From Microcaldota archaeon (GTDB lineage Archaea; Micrarchaeota; Micrarchaeia; Norongarragalinales; UBA97), in assembly GCA_016194335.1 (NCBI GenBank), contig JACQBR010000021.1:1-64000 (forward strand): a stretch of DNA of 64,000 nucleotides. The letters run 5' to 3'. Numbering within the stretch: the stretch's first letter is position 1; every line of letters begins with the position of its first letter. Both the position numbers and the translations under genes were made by a program. The notes below the pieces were generated by a model, which ran no database searches, had not been told where the DNA came from, and worked only from the letters and a program-made list of their open reading frames with translations. Positions 19,298-28,970 of this stretch are shown piece after piece.

Positions 19298-19923
19298 ATG
19301 ATTGAGCACCCGCTCACCAATGAACTGATGACAAGAGGATTTGCCCACCTCACGCCTAGGAACTACGGCCCTTCAGTGACGCGGCGAGAGAACTCTCATG
19401 GAAACAATCTCTACCTTGACGTAAGAAGTTTCAAGGGTTACCCCGACCCGGGGCCTTACGTTCATTATGATGAATTCAAGGGAACTATGCTTCTAAGCAC
19501 GAGGCCCGAGCACCTAAAGATACTTGCGGATTTAGGCTGCGGCACAATGGGGGCGAGGATGTCGAGGTCTACCTCAGACCGCTTCAGACAGTCAGTATGC
19601 ACTATAAATCTACGCATTTTCCAGCCTTCAATGAGAAACTAAGGGGAAGGGAATACATCTTCCCTCTGCCGCAGGAATTCCAGTCCCGTTCCATCAATGC
19701 AGTGCTGCAGAAGAAAGGCGCTGCGGCAACCGTCCTGCTTCGTCCTTCCCAACCGCAGCGGCCTGAACGCGACTCGCTTCTACGCCCTGCAGCGGCCTCT
19801 TCAACAAATGCAAGGCAGTTGCTTAGGCCTTCGGAAGAGGTGCAGGTTGGGCCATCGCAAACGCGCTGGCAGAAAATTAAGGAAAGAGCGGCACGGCTGA
19901 ATCCGTTCAAGAAAAGAAGATAA
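19298..19923 (+). pseudogene. uncharacterised protein split by a frameshift near ~19540
   Basis: ORF 19298-19642 continues as FRLRHNGGEDVEVYLRPLQTVSMHYKSTHFPAF... in the frame of ORF 19597-19923. Confidence 0.5.
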
Positions 19924-19956
19924 GCTCCTATTGAAAATGCTATTACAACGAGCTTC

Positions 19957-20373
19957 TCACTGGCACGCGTGGTGGGCGCGCTTTAGTTCGATGCAGCTGT
20001 TGGTCTCAAGCAGCTGCTTGACCTGCACAACCTTCTCCTGCGGGAAGTTGAGTTCGCAGAGCACTTCGCGGGCCTTTGTAGCGCAGGAGGTGCACCGGGC
20101 GTACATCAGCGTGCGCTCCTCCAGTTTTGCGCCGAGCACCACCGTGTTGTCGCCCCTGCCCAATTCGTGGAGATAGGCCACCGCGACGAGTATGTCCCGC
20201 TTTCCGCCCTCCATCGTGACGAGGCGCTTCATGTTCTTCACCACGGAAATGGTGTGTTCAAAATCAGTCTTGGGAAGCTCGTGCGAAACCCGGGCCTTCA
20301 GCCTCTCCTCGAATGCGTCGAAGTCGAATGACTTCGCAAGCATTTGCTGGACTCTCAGCTCTTGGGGGAGCAT
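19957..20373 (-). CDS. divergent HD-domain-like protein
   Basis: DFEHTISVVKNMKRLVTMEGGKRDILVAVAYLHELGRGD. Confidence 0.55.
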   Translation of the reverse strand: MLPQELRVQQMLAKSFDFDAFEERLKARVSHELPKTDFEHTISVVKNMKRLVTMEGGKRDILVAVAYLHELGRGDNTVVLGAKLEERTLMYARCTSCATKAREVLCELNFPQEKVVQVKQLLETNSCIELKRAHHACQ

Positions 20374-20569
20374 TTTTTTCCTCGCAGATATTTCGTGAAG
20401 TTAACTTAAATACCTTGCGTTGGGAGATTGCCGAAAAATGAAAAAACGCAATTTTCCCGAAGCGTTTGCTGCGAATGGTAATAAGGCAGCGCCGCCAATA
20501 TAGCTAAAGTATCTTGGATGCGGCGTCCGCAGACTTCAATCGAGCCGCTCTTGCGACTCAGTTTCCGTC

Positions 20570-20626
20570 AACGCTTTCAAGCGAGTCGAACGGAGCGAAG
20601 CGGAGTGAGCGAGCGCAGAAAGGGTT
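20570..20626. repeat. hairpin repeat, un-nested copy
   Basis: AACGCTTTCAAGCGAGTCGAACGGAGCGAAGCGGAGTGAGCGAGCGCAGAAAGGGTT; ends complementary. Confidence 0.8.
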
Positions 20627-20643
20627 GTTCGGAGGAGATTTTT

Positions 20644-21813
20644 TTGGCAGTTGAATTCGAGCTGCGGGGCGAAGGGCTGGTAGTGGCGAACCTCCTTTCA
20701 GTGCAGGCCATTGACAAGGGATTTTTCGGAAGCGAGTACGAAGGGAGGAAAACCCAGCTTTCGCTCATGCCCGAAGAGGGCCTCTACCTCATGGATGTGC
20801 GGGGGGCGGTGTGCAGGAGGCAGAGCGACGGGCACGAATTGTCGTTCAACACCGTAGCCTCGAAGTTCCAGGGGAAGAAATTCCTCGCAAGGTATTACTG
20901 CTACCGCGACTGGCGCGACCGCGGCATCATAGCGCGGCCGATGTCCGAGGCTCACGGGAATTACGGCCGCTCGCCCGTGCTGAAATACCCCTCGCAGGAT
21001 TACGCCCCGCCCAAGGTGCGTTCCAAGGGCCTCTACTTCTACGACGACCTGATGAGCGTGATTGACGACAACGCGGCGGGCGAGGCGCTTTACGAAAACG
21101 GCTGGTACGGCCAGTACGGGACCTACAAGGCCAAAAAGCACGGCCAGTACCTCAAGCTCGACGCGTACGAATCCCTTTTCCTGATGAAGCACTCAGGCTA
21201 CGCGCTCAACATCAAGGAAGAACGCCTCATCAAGGAAGCGAAGATGCGCCGTGCCGACTTCCTCGCGCTTTACGACGTGTACGAGGATTGGAGGCTGCGC
21301 GGCTTTGTCCTCAAGACGGGATTCAAGTTCGGCACCCACTTCCGCCTCTACTTCCCCGGCGCCAACCCCAACCTCGCCAACGACGAGTGGATGCACTCCA
21401 AGCACGTCATCCACGTCTTCCCCCGCGAGAGCAAGATGCTCATTTCAGAATGGGCTCGGGCCATCCGCGTTGCCCACGGGGTGAAAAAAACTTTCATCCT
21501 CGCAATTCCCGGAATCAAGAAACCCGAGGACGCGGGGGTGGAGCTTGACTTCCTCCTCTACCACCGCAAGAAGGAGGGGATTGAAAACCCGCGCCACGAC
21601 AAACCGAAATTCGTCATGCTCGCGCTTTCCGAAGAGGAGGAAATCGGCGGGGCCGAGCTTGCGGGCGCGATAGAGCAGGCCAAGCAATTGGGGCTCGACC
21701 TCATCCTCTCAATCTGCGACCGCGAGACCAGCGTCACGCACTACCGCGTCAAGCGCATCGAACTGCCGAAAAGCAAGTACGAATACTACGAGATAGAATG
21801 GGTGCAGCCGTGA
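20644..21813 (+). CDS. endA: tRNA-splicing endonuclease, apparent three-unit (epsilon-2) architecture
   Basis: Two N-domain-like repeats (..LYLMDVRGAV..RYYCYRDWRDRGII / ..LFLMKHSGYAL..ALYDVYEDWRLRGFVLKTGFKFGTHFRLY), catalytic C-domain HSKHVIHV...GVKKTFILAI, then a further C-domain-like unit; TTG start after GGAGG RBS. Confidence 0.85.
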   Translation: MAVEFELRGEGLVVANLLSVQAIDKGFFGSEYEGRKTQLSLMPEEGLYLMDVRGAVCRRQSDGHELSFNTVASKFQGKKFLARYYCYRDWRDRGIIARPMSEAHGNYGRSPVLKYPSQDYAPPKVRSKGLYFYDDLMSVIDDNAAGEALYENGWYGQYGTYKAKKHGQYLKLDAYESLFLMKHSGYALNIKEERLIKEAKMRRADFLALYDVYEDWRLRGFVLKTGFKFGTHFRLYFPGANPNLANDEWMHSKHVIHVFPRESKMLISEWARAIRVAHGVKKTFILAIPGIKKPEDAGVELDFLLYHRKKEGIENPRHDKPKFVMLALSEEEEIGGAELAGAIEQAKQLGLDLILSICDRETSVTHYRVKRIELPKSKYEYYEIEWVQP

Positions 21814-21881
21814 GAAAGTTTGGAATGAATATTGGACATCCTCTTACGAGGGTTCTGAAGCAGGTTGGTTTTTGGTAACAT

Positions 21882-22481
21882 GAAGAGATCATCGCAAAAC
21901 TGCTTCACAATATCGACGACCAAGCAGGCAAGGGCAGGCTTCAACTTGGCAAAACAACGCTTGCCAGCTCGGAACAATGGCAGGTTAGTTTGTTGAATCA
22001 GTTCCTGCAGGCGCATCTGAAGGAGCCAGAATTTTGGGGTAGCGGTGATCTTCAGCGTCCAGTTCGACAGCAATACGCGATCGTGACTCATACGAAAGGG
22101 AATGCAAAGGCTTGCCTCATAGATAAGTTTGCAGCCCAGAAGCGTGTCTATTTCGATGAGCTGGGCCCCGAGTTCGAACCACTGGCCGCAAAGTTTGCCT
22201 ATGAACTCCCCCCAAACCGAGTTAACGAGTTCATTAAAGAACTTACAATGCCCGGAAGCCCCCTGCTTCGTGTGGCTCATGCGCCTCGGGAAGGCTCGGA
22301 TTTTCTGTTGAGGCCTGGGGAAAAGCAATAGCAGCAATCCATCCACAGACCCCCCGGGCAGTTGAGGAAACTCCCGAAGAGATTGAAGCGCAGAGGGGAA
22401 AAAAGCGCGACAAGCTCAATGAACTTGGGCGCAGGGCGGCCGATGCCTTCAGGAAATTCATCCCGCGCCGCAAGCATTAGT
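21882..22481 (+). pseudogene. uncharacterised, apparently frameshifted ORF
   Basis: ORF 21990-22331 extends upstream without a good start; a Lys/Arg-rich C-terminus (EETPEEIEAQRGKKRDKLNELGRRAADAFRKFIPRRKH*) lies in another frame. Confidence 0.35.
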
Positions 22482-22506
22482 TTCATAAATTTATAAGTAT
22501 GTATTT

Positions 22507-22779
22507 TTGCTGGTGATTGAATTGAAGACGCTGGCGATTTCGGAGGATACGCACCGGCAGCTCGTTGAGCTCAAGGCGGAACTGGGCTGCTCGTCGGTAG
22601 ATGAAGTAGAACGGACGCTGATTGTTGAATTCAAGAAGCATAAGCTCCGGGAGGCGAGCGCGGCATTCAGGAGCGAGCTTGGAAAAAGCGGCCTTACCTT
22701 CAGGCAGTTCCTGAAACGGTCGGAAAAAACGAGGGTGGAAATAGCGGATGAATACCGGAGCAGGCAGGGTAGTAATTGA
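22507..22779 (+). CDS. putative antitoxin
   Basis: Small protein overlapping the start of a PIN gene; start uncertain (TTG/GTG). Confidence 0.6.
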   Translation: MLVIELKTLAISEDTHRQLVELKAELGCSSVDEVERTLIVEFKKHKLREASAAFRSELGKSGLTFRQFLKRSEKTRVEIADEYRSRQGSN

Positions 22780-23143
22780 CACTAATATCTATTACCAAGC
22801 GTTCTACAACCACCAATCAAGGCAGATGCTGCTCCTCGACGCAGCTGCCCAAGAGAAGGTGGAACTCTACTCTCCAGAACTCGTGAGGGAGGAGGCGTTG
22901 CGCACTTTTTCAAAGGCGGGTTTCGCAAATTGTGAGCGGCTCGTAGAAGAACTGCCCGCAACATGGGTGCCTTTTGAGCTCTACTCCACATTCATGGCCG
23001 AGGCTTCCACGCTCATCCGGCACAAACCCGATGCGCACGTGGTTGCGTGTGCCCTGTTCCTCAACTGCGGCATCCTCTCGGCAAACACGCGGCATTTTGA
23101 CACCAAGCGCTTGCGCCAGCCGAGTACGAACAACAGGTTTTAA
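22748..23143 (+). CDS. PIN-domain protein (VapC-like toxin)
   Basis: VVIDTNIYYQAFYN...DAHVVACALFLNCGILSANTRHF. Confidence 0.75.
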   Translation: MNTGAGRVVIDTNIYYQAFYNHQSRQMLLLDAAAQEKVELYSPELVREEALRTFSKAGFANCERLVEELPATWVPFELYSTFMAEASTLIRHKPDAHVVACALFLNCGILSANTRHFDTKRLRQPSTNNRF

Positions 23144-23152
23144 TGGAAGAAC

Positions 23153-23515
23153 TTGCTTAACTGGTTGTCCGAAAAAAGGGGTTCACTCCACCACGGCGAG
23201 ATTAAGGCCGCCACTTCCCTTCTGACATGGGACGAAACCGCCTGGATCGCCCGAAAGTCTGCTGGCACGGGGGCAGCTGGAACGGTGGGCAGGGCGTTTT
23301 TGGACCTCCCCGAACTTGCCAGACTTCCAGTCTCGCAGAGCGTGGTTGAGCGGGCGCAGCAAATAATGGCAGAAAAAGGCCTCGACCCCCGCGATGCCAT
23401 CCACGCGGCCACAGCACTGCTTGCCAATTGCACGGCAATCGTATCGGAGGACCCGGATTTAGAGAGAGTAAAGGAAATAAAACGGATCAGCATAGGCAAG
23501 GCAGCCGGGCTTTAG
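23153..23515 (+). pseudogene. PIN-domain remnant lacking the N-terminal catalytic Asp
   Basis: C-terminal PIN features (LDPRDAIHAATALLANCTAIVSEDPDLERVKEIKRI); no N-terminal DTN. Confidence 0.6.
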
Positions 23516-23609
23516 GCGCGCTTAGCCGTTTTTATTCCTTGCCTATTAAAAGCTGTCTAAAGCTTTGTTCCGTTTGAAGTGCAAAGTAAAGGGAGTTGTC
23601 AAGCAGCCA

Positions 23610-25172
23610 ATGTTCTGGGCAGATTCGATTGCGAAGGAAGCGCCGCTTTCCAACGGCGCGAAGAAGCACGTGGTGGGCGACGGCAAGACACCGTCGGGCC
23701 GCATTCACGTGGGCAGCCTGCGGGGCGTGGTGACCCACGACGCGATTTACCGCGCGCTTCTCGACGCGGGCAAGGAAGCTGAATTCGTCTACCGCTTTGA
23801 CGATTACGACGCGCTTGACGCGGTGCCCGCCTATCTCCCGCCCGAATATTGCGAGCATTTGGGCAAGCCGCTTAGCGAAATCCCTTCCCCCGAGCCGGGC
23901 TTCCGCTCTTACGGGGCGTTTTTCGCCCTGGAATTCCAATCCGCGTTCGAGAAGCTCGGCTGCCACCCGAGGGTGGAGTGGGCAAGCGAGGACTACAAGG
24001 GCGGGAAGATGAATGCCGTCCTCAAGGAGGCGATGGAGAAGGCGGAAATCATCCGCGAGATTAACGCGAGGGTGAGCGCGGCGAAAAAGGCGGACGGCTG
24101 GCTTCCCATCCACGCGGTTTGCGAAAAGTGCGGCCGCATCTCAACAACGCAGTCCCGGAATTTTGACGGCGAAACCGTGGAATACGCCTGCACGTCTGCG
24201 CGTTACGTCAAGGGCTGCGGCCACGCGGGCAGGCGCTCGCCATTCAACGGCGGGGCGAAGCTCACGTGGAAGGCTCATTGGGCGGCGCAGTTCAAGGTTT
24301 ACGGAATCACGATTGAAGGCGAGGGCAAGGACCTCGCTACCGTCGGGGGGGCGAGGGACGCGACGAACGAAATTTGTAGGAAGGTCTTCAATTACGAGCC
24401 GCCTTACGACTTGCCCTACGAGTTTTTCCTTGTTGGCGGGAAGAAGATGAGCACTTCGAAGGGCACGGGAATGAGCGCGAGGGAAATCGCGGAATTCCTC
24501 TCCCCCGAAGTCCTGCGTTTCCTGCTTGCGCGCTACAAGCCGCGCACCGCGATCAACTTCAGCCCCGAGGGCGAGACCGTGCCGAAGCTTTACGACGATT
24601 TCGACTCTTTTGCCGAAGCGCATTTCAGGCGCAGGGAGCCCCGCGACCCCGACGAGCCGCGCATCTACGAACTGAGTTCGGTGAGGCACGCCAAGCCCGG
24701 CGATTTCCTCAAGCCGCCGTTCCCTCTTGTCGCGTACCTCATCCAGGTGCCCCACATCGACGTGGTGAAGGTGTTCAACGACCGAAAGGGAACGCCCCTC
24801 ACGCTTGAGGAGCTTGCGTGCCTGCAGGAGCGCGTGCGGGTTGCGAGATTGTGGCTTGAGAAATTTGCGGGCGAGGAGTTCAAGTTCAGGCTCATCGAGC
24901 ACGCGGAGGCAATCAAGAAATTCCATTCGCTCCCCGCCGGGGCGCAGAGGGCGCTGCACGAATTTTCCGAGTTCTTCGCCCAAACCAATGACGAAGCCGC
25001 GCAGGCGAACAAGATCCGCGAAGTGTGCGAAAAGCACGGGATTTCGGTGCAGGACTTCTACAAGGCCGCCTACGCAATCACGATCGGGAAGGAAAAGGGC
25101 CCCAAGCTCCTCCCGTTCATTTCAAGCCTCGAGCGGCCTTTCGTCGTGCAGAGGTTCATGGGGGTCGTGTAG
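23610..25172 (+). CDS. lysS: class I lysyl-tRNA synthetase
   Basis: HVVGDGKTPSGRIHVGSLRGVVTHDAIYRAL; KKMSTSKGTGM. Confidence 0.95.
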   Translation: MFWADSIAKEAPLSNGAKKHVVGDGKTPSGRIHVGSLRGVVTHDAIYRALLDAGKEAEFVYRFDDYDALDAVPAYLPPEYCEHLGKPLSEIPSPEPGFRSYGAFFALEFQSAFEKLGCHPRVEWASEDYKGGKMNAVLKEAMEKAEIIREINARVSAAKKADGWLPIHAVCEKCGRISTTQSRNFDGETVEYACTSARYVKGCGHAGRRSPFNGGAKLTWKAHWAAQFKVYGITIEGEGKDLATVGGARDATNEICRKVFNYEPPYDLPYEFFLVGGKKMSTSKGTGMSAREIAEFLSPEVLRFLLARYKPRTAINFSPEGETVPKLYDDFDSFAEAHFRRREPRDPDEPRIYELSSVRHAKPGDFLKPPFPLVAYLIQVPHIDVVKVFNDRKGTPLTLEELACLQERVRVARLWLEKFAGEEFKFRLIEHAEAIKKFHSLPAGAQRALHEFSEFFAQTNDEAAQANKIREVCEKHGISVQDFYKAAYAITIGKEKGPKLLPFISSLERPFVVQRFMGVV

Positions 25173-25201
25173 ATCTTGGTGATCGAATGCATCAGAAAAT
25201 T

Positions 25202-25540
25202 ATGGAGACGCGCATTATCAAGACAAACTTGAAGGCTACGGAACAGAACCAACCCCATTTTCCTCCTCAAGTGCACGCTTTCGCCGCCCACCTTGCAGAC
25301 CGGCTTCCCGAAGAGATCTACCCCCAGGGATTCTGCAATGCGGCCGGATGGGCTCTCTCCGATGTGAAGAAAGGCAAAAGCAGCATGTCACAAACTTCCC
25401 TGCCTAAAGAACTGGAAGGCCTTTCCAAAGAGAAGGTTGCCGAAATTGAAAGCCATCTCGTTCAATTGGCGCGCGCGGCTGGAGATGAGGATATAACAGC
25501 TGCGATGCGAGCTGCGCTTGGGAGAAAGCCCGGCAACTAA
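25202..25540 (+). CDS. hypothetical protein
   Basis: ORF of 112 aa; no family recognised. Confidence 0.4.
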   Translation: METRIIKTNLKATEQNQPHFPPQVHAFAAHLADRLPEEIYPQGFCNAAGWALSDVKKGKSSMSQTSLPKELEGLSKEKVAEIESHLVQLARAAGDEDITAAMRAALGRKPGN

Positions 25541-25614
25541 AACACCCCCGCCCAAGTTGGAGATATATAACTCTTTTCGGGCCCAATTGAATTCAAGGAG
25601 CTATTGCCGAACAT

Positions 25615-26835
25615 ATGCCTCAAGCAGAAGTTAACATCATGACCGCGGGCCACGTGGACCACGGTAAGACGAGTTTGGTGACTTTCCTCACCGGCCACAA
25701 CACCGACACGCACTCGGAGGAGGTCAAGCGCGGCATCACCATAAAGCTGGGCTATGCCGACGCTTGGATTTACAAGTGCCCCCAGTGCAAGCCCCCGCAC
25801 GATTTCTCGATGAAGAAGGTGTGCCCCAACTGCGGGAAGGAAACGCAGGCGGCAAGGCACGTGAGCTTCGTCGACGCGCCGGGCCACGAGACGCTGATGG
25901 CGACCGTGGTGGCCGCGAGTTCCATAGTGGACGGCGCGCTTTTCGTCATTGCGGCAAACGAGGAGTGCCCCCAGCCCCAGACGCTTGAGCATCTGATGGT
26001 TCTCGAGGCAGCTGGCATCAAGAACGTGATTGTCGCGCAGACCAAAGTCGACATCGTGGAGAAGGCAAAGGCGGTTGAGAACCACAGGCAGATCCGCGAG
26101 ATGCTAAAGGGCACTGCGTATGAAAACGCCCCCATCATTCCCGTAAGCTCAATAACTGGGGCGAACCTCGATGCGCTTTGCGGCGCAATCCAGCAGGACG
26201 TCGCAACCCCCGTGCGCGACGAGGGTGCCAATCCCGTGATGTTCATCGCCCGGAGTTTCGACGTGAACCTTCCCGGAACGCGGCCTCAGAAAATAGTGGG
26301 CGGCGTGGTTGGCGGCTCGATAGTGCGCGGCGTGCTGCGCGAGGGGGAGGAGGTGGAAATCCTTCCCGGAATGCTTCACGTCCACAAGGAAAAGGAATCC
26401 TACAAGCCTCTGAAGACGAGAATCGCAAGCCTCAACGCCGGGGGCGCGGTGAAGGAAGCGAGGCCAGGCGGGCTTGTCGGCATCGGCACGCTTCTGGACC
26501 CGGCGCTCACGCGCGCGGATGCCCTCGTCGGGAACTTCCTGGGCAGGCCGGGAACGCTTCCTCCCGTGGTGAACGAGCTTGCGCTTGAAATCACCGCCGT
26601 CAAGCGGCAGATTACGAAGTTTCCCGAGGGATTCGCACAGGCCGAGCCGCTTGTTTTGGGAATCGGCACCGCAACCACAATCGGGTTCGTGCAGGGCAAG
26701 GCCAAAGGCAAGGGCAAGAAGGCAATTGCCCTAAAGCTGAAGAAGCCCGTGTGCGCCAACCCGGGTGACATGATGGCAGTTTTGCGCCGCTCGTCGAACA
26801 GGTGGCACCTCTACGGGACTGGAAAGATAGTGTAG
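25615..26835 (+). CDS. translation initiation factor aIF2 gamma
   Basis: NIMTAGHVDHGKTSLVTFLTG..., CPNCGKETQAARHVSFVDAPGHETLMATV. Confidence 0.96.
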   Translation: MPQAEVNIMTAGHVDHGKTSLVTFLTGHNTDTHSEEVKRGITIKLGYADAWIYKCPQCKPPHDFSMKKVCPNCGKETQAARHVSFVDAPGHETLMATVVAASSIVDGALFVIAANEECPQPQTLEHLMVLEAAGIKNVIVAQTKVDIVEKAKAVENHRQIREMLKGTAYENAPIIPVSSITGANLDALCGAIQQDVATPVRDEGANPVMFIARSFDVNLPGTRPQKIVGGVVGGSIVRGVLREGEEVEILPGMLHVHKEKESYKPLKTRIASLNAGGAVKEARPGGLVGIGTLLDPALTRADALVGNFLGRPGTLPPVVNELALEITAVKRQITKFPEGFAQAEPLVLGIGTATTIGFVQGKAKGKGKKAIALKLKKPVCANPGDMMAVLRRSSNRWHLYGTGKIV

Positions 26836-27031
26836 GGAGCGGAAATTCCGCGGCATCAGATAGGCGATTTATTGACGGCAGTTGAGATTTTCCACTTCCC
26901 TTATTTACTTGCAGCGTCTCTTTCCGTTCGCCGATTTTTTCCGCCTTTCGCAGTGTGCGCGCGTGGGGGGCTTGGGCCGGCCGCGCCAAACCGTTATAAG
27001 CGAACATGTGCATATCCGTATTGGTGATAGG

Positions 27032-27217
27032 ATGAAGGTTCGCACAACGCTCATGCTTGACGATTCCGTCGTCCGCAAGCTGCAGTCGGAAACGGACAAC
27101 ATGAGCGCATTTGTAAACATCGCGCTGCGCCGTGCGCTTTTCGGCGAGAAGAAATCGATGTTCGGGGCGTTCAAGGGGCGCGTGGGCGGCAAGGACAAGA
27201 TAGAGGATGATGATTGA
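27032..27217 (+). CDS. RHH/VapB-like antitoxin
   Basis: MKVRTTLMLDDSVVRKLQSETDNMSAFVNIALRRALF; 4-nt overlap with PIN gene. Confidence 0.75.
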   Translation: MKVRTTLMLDDSVVRKLQSETDNMSAFVNIALRRALFGEKKSMFGAFKGRVGGKDKIEDDD

Positions 27218-27585
27218 TGGAATTCGTCCTCGACTCGCACGCCTGGCTTGAGTATTTCGCAGGCAACCAAAAATACCGGGATTACATAGAGGGGCCGGAG
27301 GTCCTGCCGTTCACCGTTTCGATAACCCTCACCGAGGTTATCCGCTCGCTTTTGCGCAAGAGCAAAACTGCGAGGGAAATCGAAGCGGCGGTAGGTTTCA
27401 TATCAAGCAAGAGCATCATCCTGCCGGTAGAGAAGGAAAACGCCGTTGCGGCAGGTTTCATTGCGGAGAAGGAAGGCCTGCACTTCTCGGATGCGCTCAT
27501 ATATTCGTTTGCAAATCCGGAACGGAAGGTTGTCACCGGCGATCCCCACTTCAGGAAGTTGCCAAACGCGGAGTTCGTGGCCTAA
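27214..27585 (+). CDS. vapC: VapC-like PIN-domain toxin
   Basis: FVLDSHAWLEYFAG...LHFSDALIYSFA...VVTGDPHF. Confidence 0.88.
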   Translation: MMEFVLDSHAWLEYFAGNQKYRDYIEGPEVLPFTVSITLTEVIRSLLRKSKTAREIEAAVGFISSKSIILPVEKENAVAAGFIAEKEGLHFSDALIYSFANPERKVVTGDPHFRKLPNAEFVA

Positions 27586-27618
27586 AAACCGAGCTCTGCG
27601 CATTCAATGCTTCAAACA

Positions 27619-28320
27619 TCATAATGGACTATTATTGCCGTTCCCGTTCGTCAGCTTCTTCTGCCCTTCGTGGTGGGATTGGATGAGCTTGAGCAGGCTG
27701 GAGAAATTATCCTCAACCCCCTTTCCCGTGCCGTCCATGTCGAGCACGACCCCTTGCGTCTTGTAGTAGTCGAGGACGGGAGCGGTCTCGTGCATGTAGA
27801 CGTTGAGCCGCGTGCGCACTGCGTGCTCGTCCTCGTCGCTTCTTTTGTAAAGCGGCCCGCCGCAATTGTCGCAGAAACCCTCGCGCCTGGGCGGGGCGTA
27901 TTCCGTGTTGTAGATCGCGTGGCACTTCCTGCACGTGTAGCGCTTGGAGATTCGGTCTACAATCTCGCTATTGTTTACCCTTATGTTCGCCACGAAATCC
28001 ACCTTCCAGTGGTGCTCGGAAAGAAACTCGTCAAACGCCCTGGCCTGCGGCACGGTGCGGGGGAAGCCGTCGAGGACGAAGCCCTTCGCGCAGTCGCCGC
28101 GCTTGAACCGCTCCTTCACTAGCGCGACGGCAATGTCGTCGGAGACGAGGTGGCCGCGTGCCATCAGTTCGGCTACGGCCAGGCCGAGGGGCGACTGGCG
28201 CTCTACCTCGTCGCGGATGATTTCGCCCGTGGACACGTGGGGGATGCCATACTTGGCCGAAAGCAGGTTGGCGTAAGTGCCCTTCCCAACCCCGGGCGCG
28301 CCGAATAGGACTAGCCGCAT
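27619..28320 (-). CDS. adk: adenylate kinase with Cys lid
   Basis: MRLVLFGAPGVGKGTYANLLS, GFVLDGFPRTVPQA, CRKCHAIYN...CDNCGGPLY. Confidence 0.96.
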   Translation of the reverse strand: MRLVLFGAPGVGKGTYANLLSAKYGIPHVSTGEIIRDEVERQSPLGLAVAELMARGHLVSDDIAVALVKERFKRGDCAKGFVLDGFPRTVPQARAFDEFLSEHHWKVDFVANIRVNNSEIVDRISKRYTCRKCHAIYNTEYAPPRREGFCDNCGGPLYKRSDEDEHAVRTRLNVYMHETAPVLDYYKTQGVVLDMDGTGKGVEDNFSSLLKLIQSHHEGQKKLTNGNGNNSPL

Positions 28321-28432
28321 GAAAGCTCGTTCCGCTCCTTGACTTGAAATCCTATTAACCCGGAATATGCTTTTAAAACCCCATTCGGATGTGCAAGAGT
28401 TATTTAGAAGCTCGCGCCATTAACTTACAAAT

Positions 28433-28512
28433 GCAGGCGCTTTTTGAAGGCGAATCCGGAATGGAACGCACTGCAGGCGCTAATCGAAGGTGAATTGAAA
28501 ATGGAACGCACC
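28433..28512 (+). repeat. degenerate 40-bp tandem duplication over the ndk start
   Basis: GCAGGCGC...ATGGAACGCAC at 28433-28472 and 28473-28512 (31/40 identical by eye). Confidence 0.7.
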
Positions 28513-28962
28513 CTGGTATTTCTCAAGCCCGACTGCCTCCAGCGAGAGCTGGTGGGCGAGGTGATAGGCCGCATCGAGCGCAAAGGGCTCAAGATCGTCG
28601 GGATGAAGATGATGAGGCCTTCAAAGGAGTTTTTCCGCACGCACTACGGCCACCTCGCCGGCAAGCCGTTCTACCCCCGCATCGAGGCGTTCATGGCAAG
28701 CGCGCCGGTAATCGCAATTGCGGTGGAGGGCTTCAACGCGGTTGAGGACATGCGCAAACTCGCGGGCGTGACCAAGGCGTACGAGGCCGAGGCCGGAACA
28801 ATCCGGGGAGACTTGGCGAATTCAATCCAGTGCAACGCCATCCACGCATCCGACAGCAAGGAAACCGCGGAGAAGGAACTCGGCCGCTTCTTCAAGAAGG
28901 ACGAGCTCGTCGAGTGGAGGCAGAACAACTACGACTTCCTCTACAGCGGGGAGGAAAAGTAG
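28501..28962 (+). CDS. ndk: nucleoside diphosphate kinase
   Basis: MERTLVFLKPDCLQRELVGEVIGRIE; IQCNAIHASDSKETAEKEL (NxxHxSDS). Confidence 0.95.
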   Translation: MERTLVFLKPDCLQRELVGEVIGRIERKGLKIVGMKMMRPSKEFFRTHYGHLAGKPFYPRIEAFMASAPVIAIAVEGFNAVEDMRKLAGVTKAYEAEAGTIRGDLANSIQCNAIHASDSKETAEKELGRFFKKDELVEWRQNNYDFLYSGEEK

Positions 28963-28970
28963 AGAATAAG

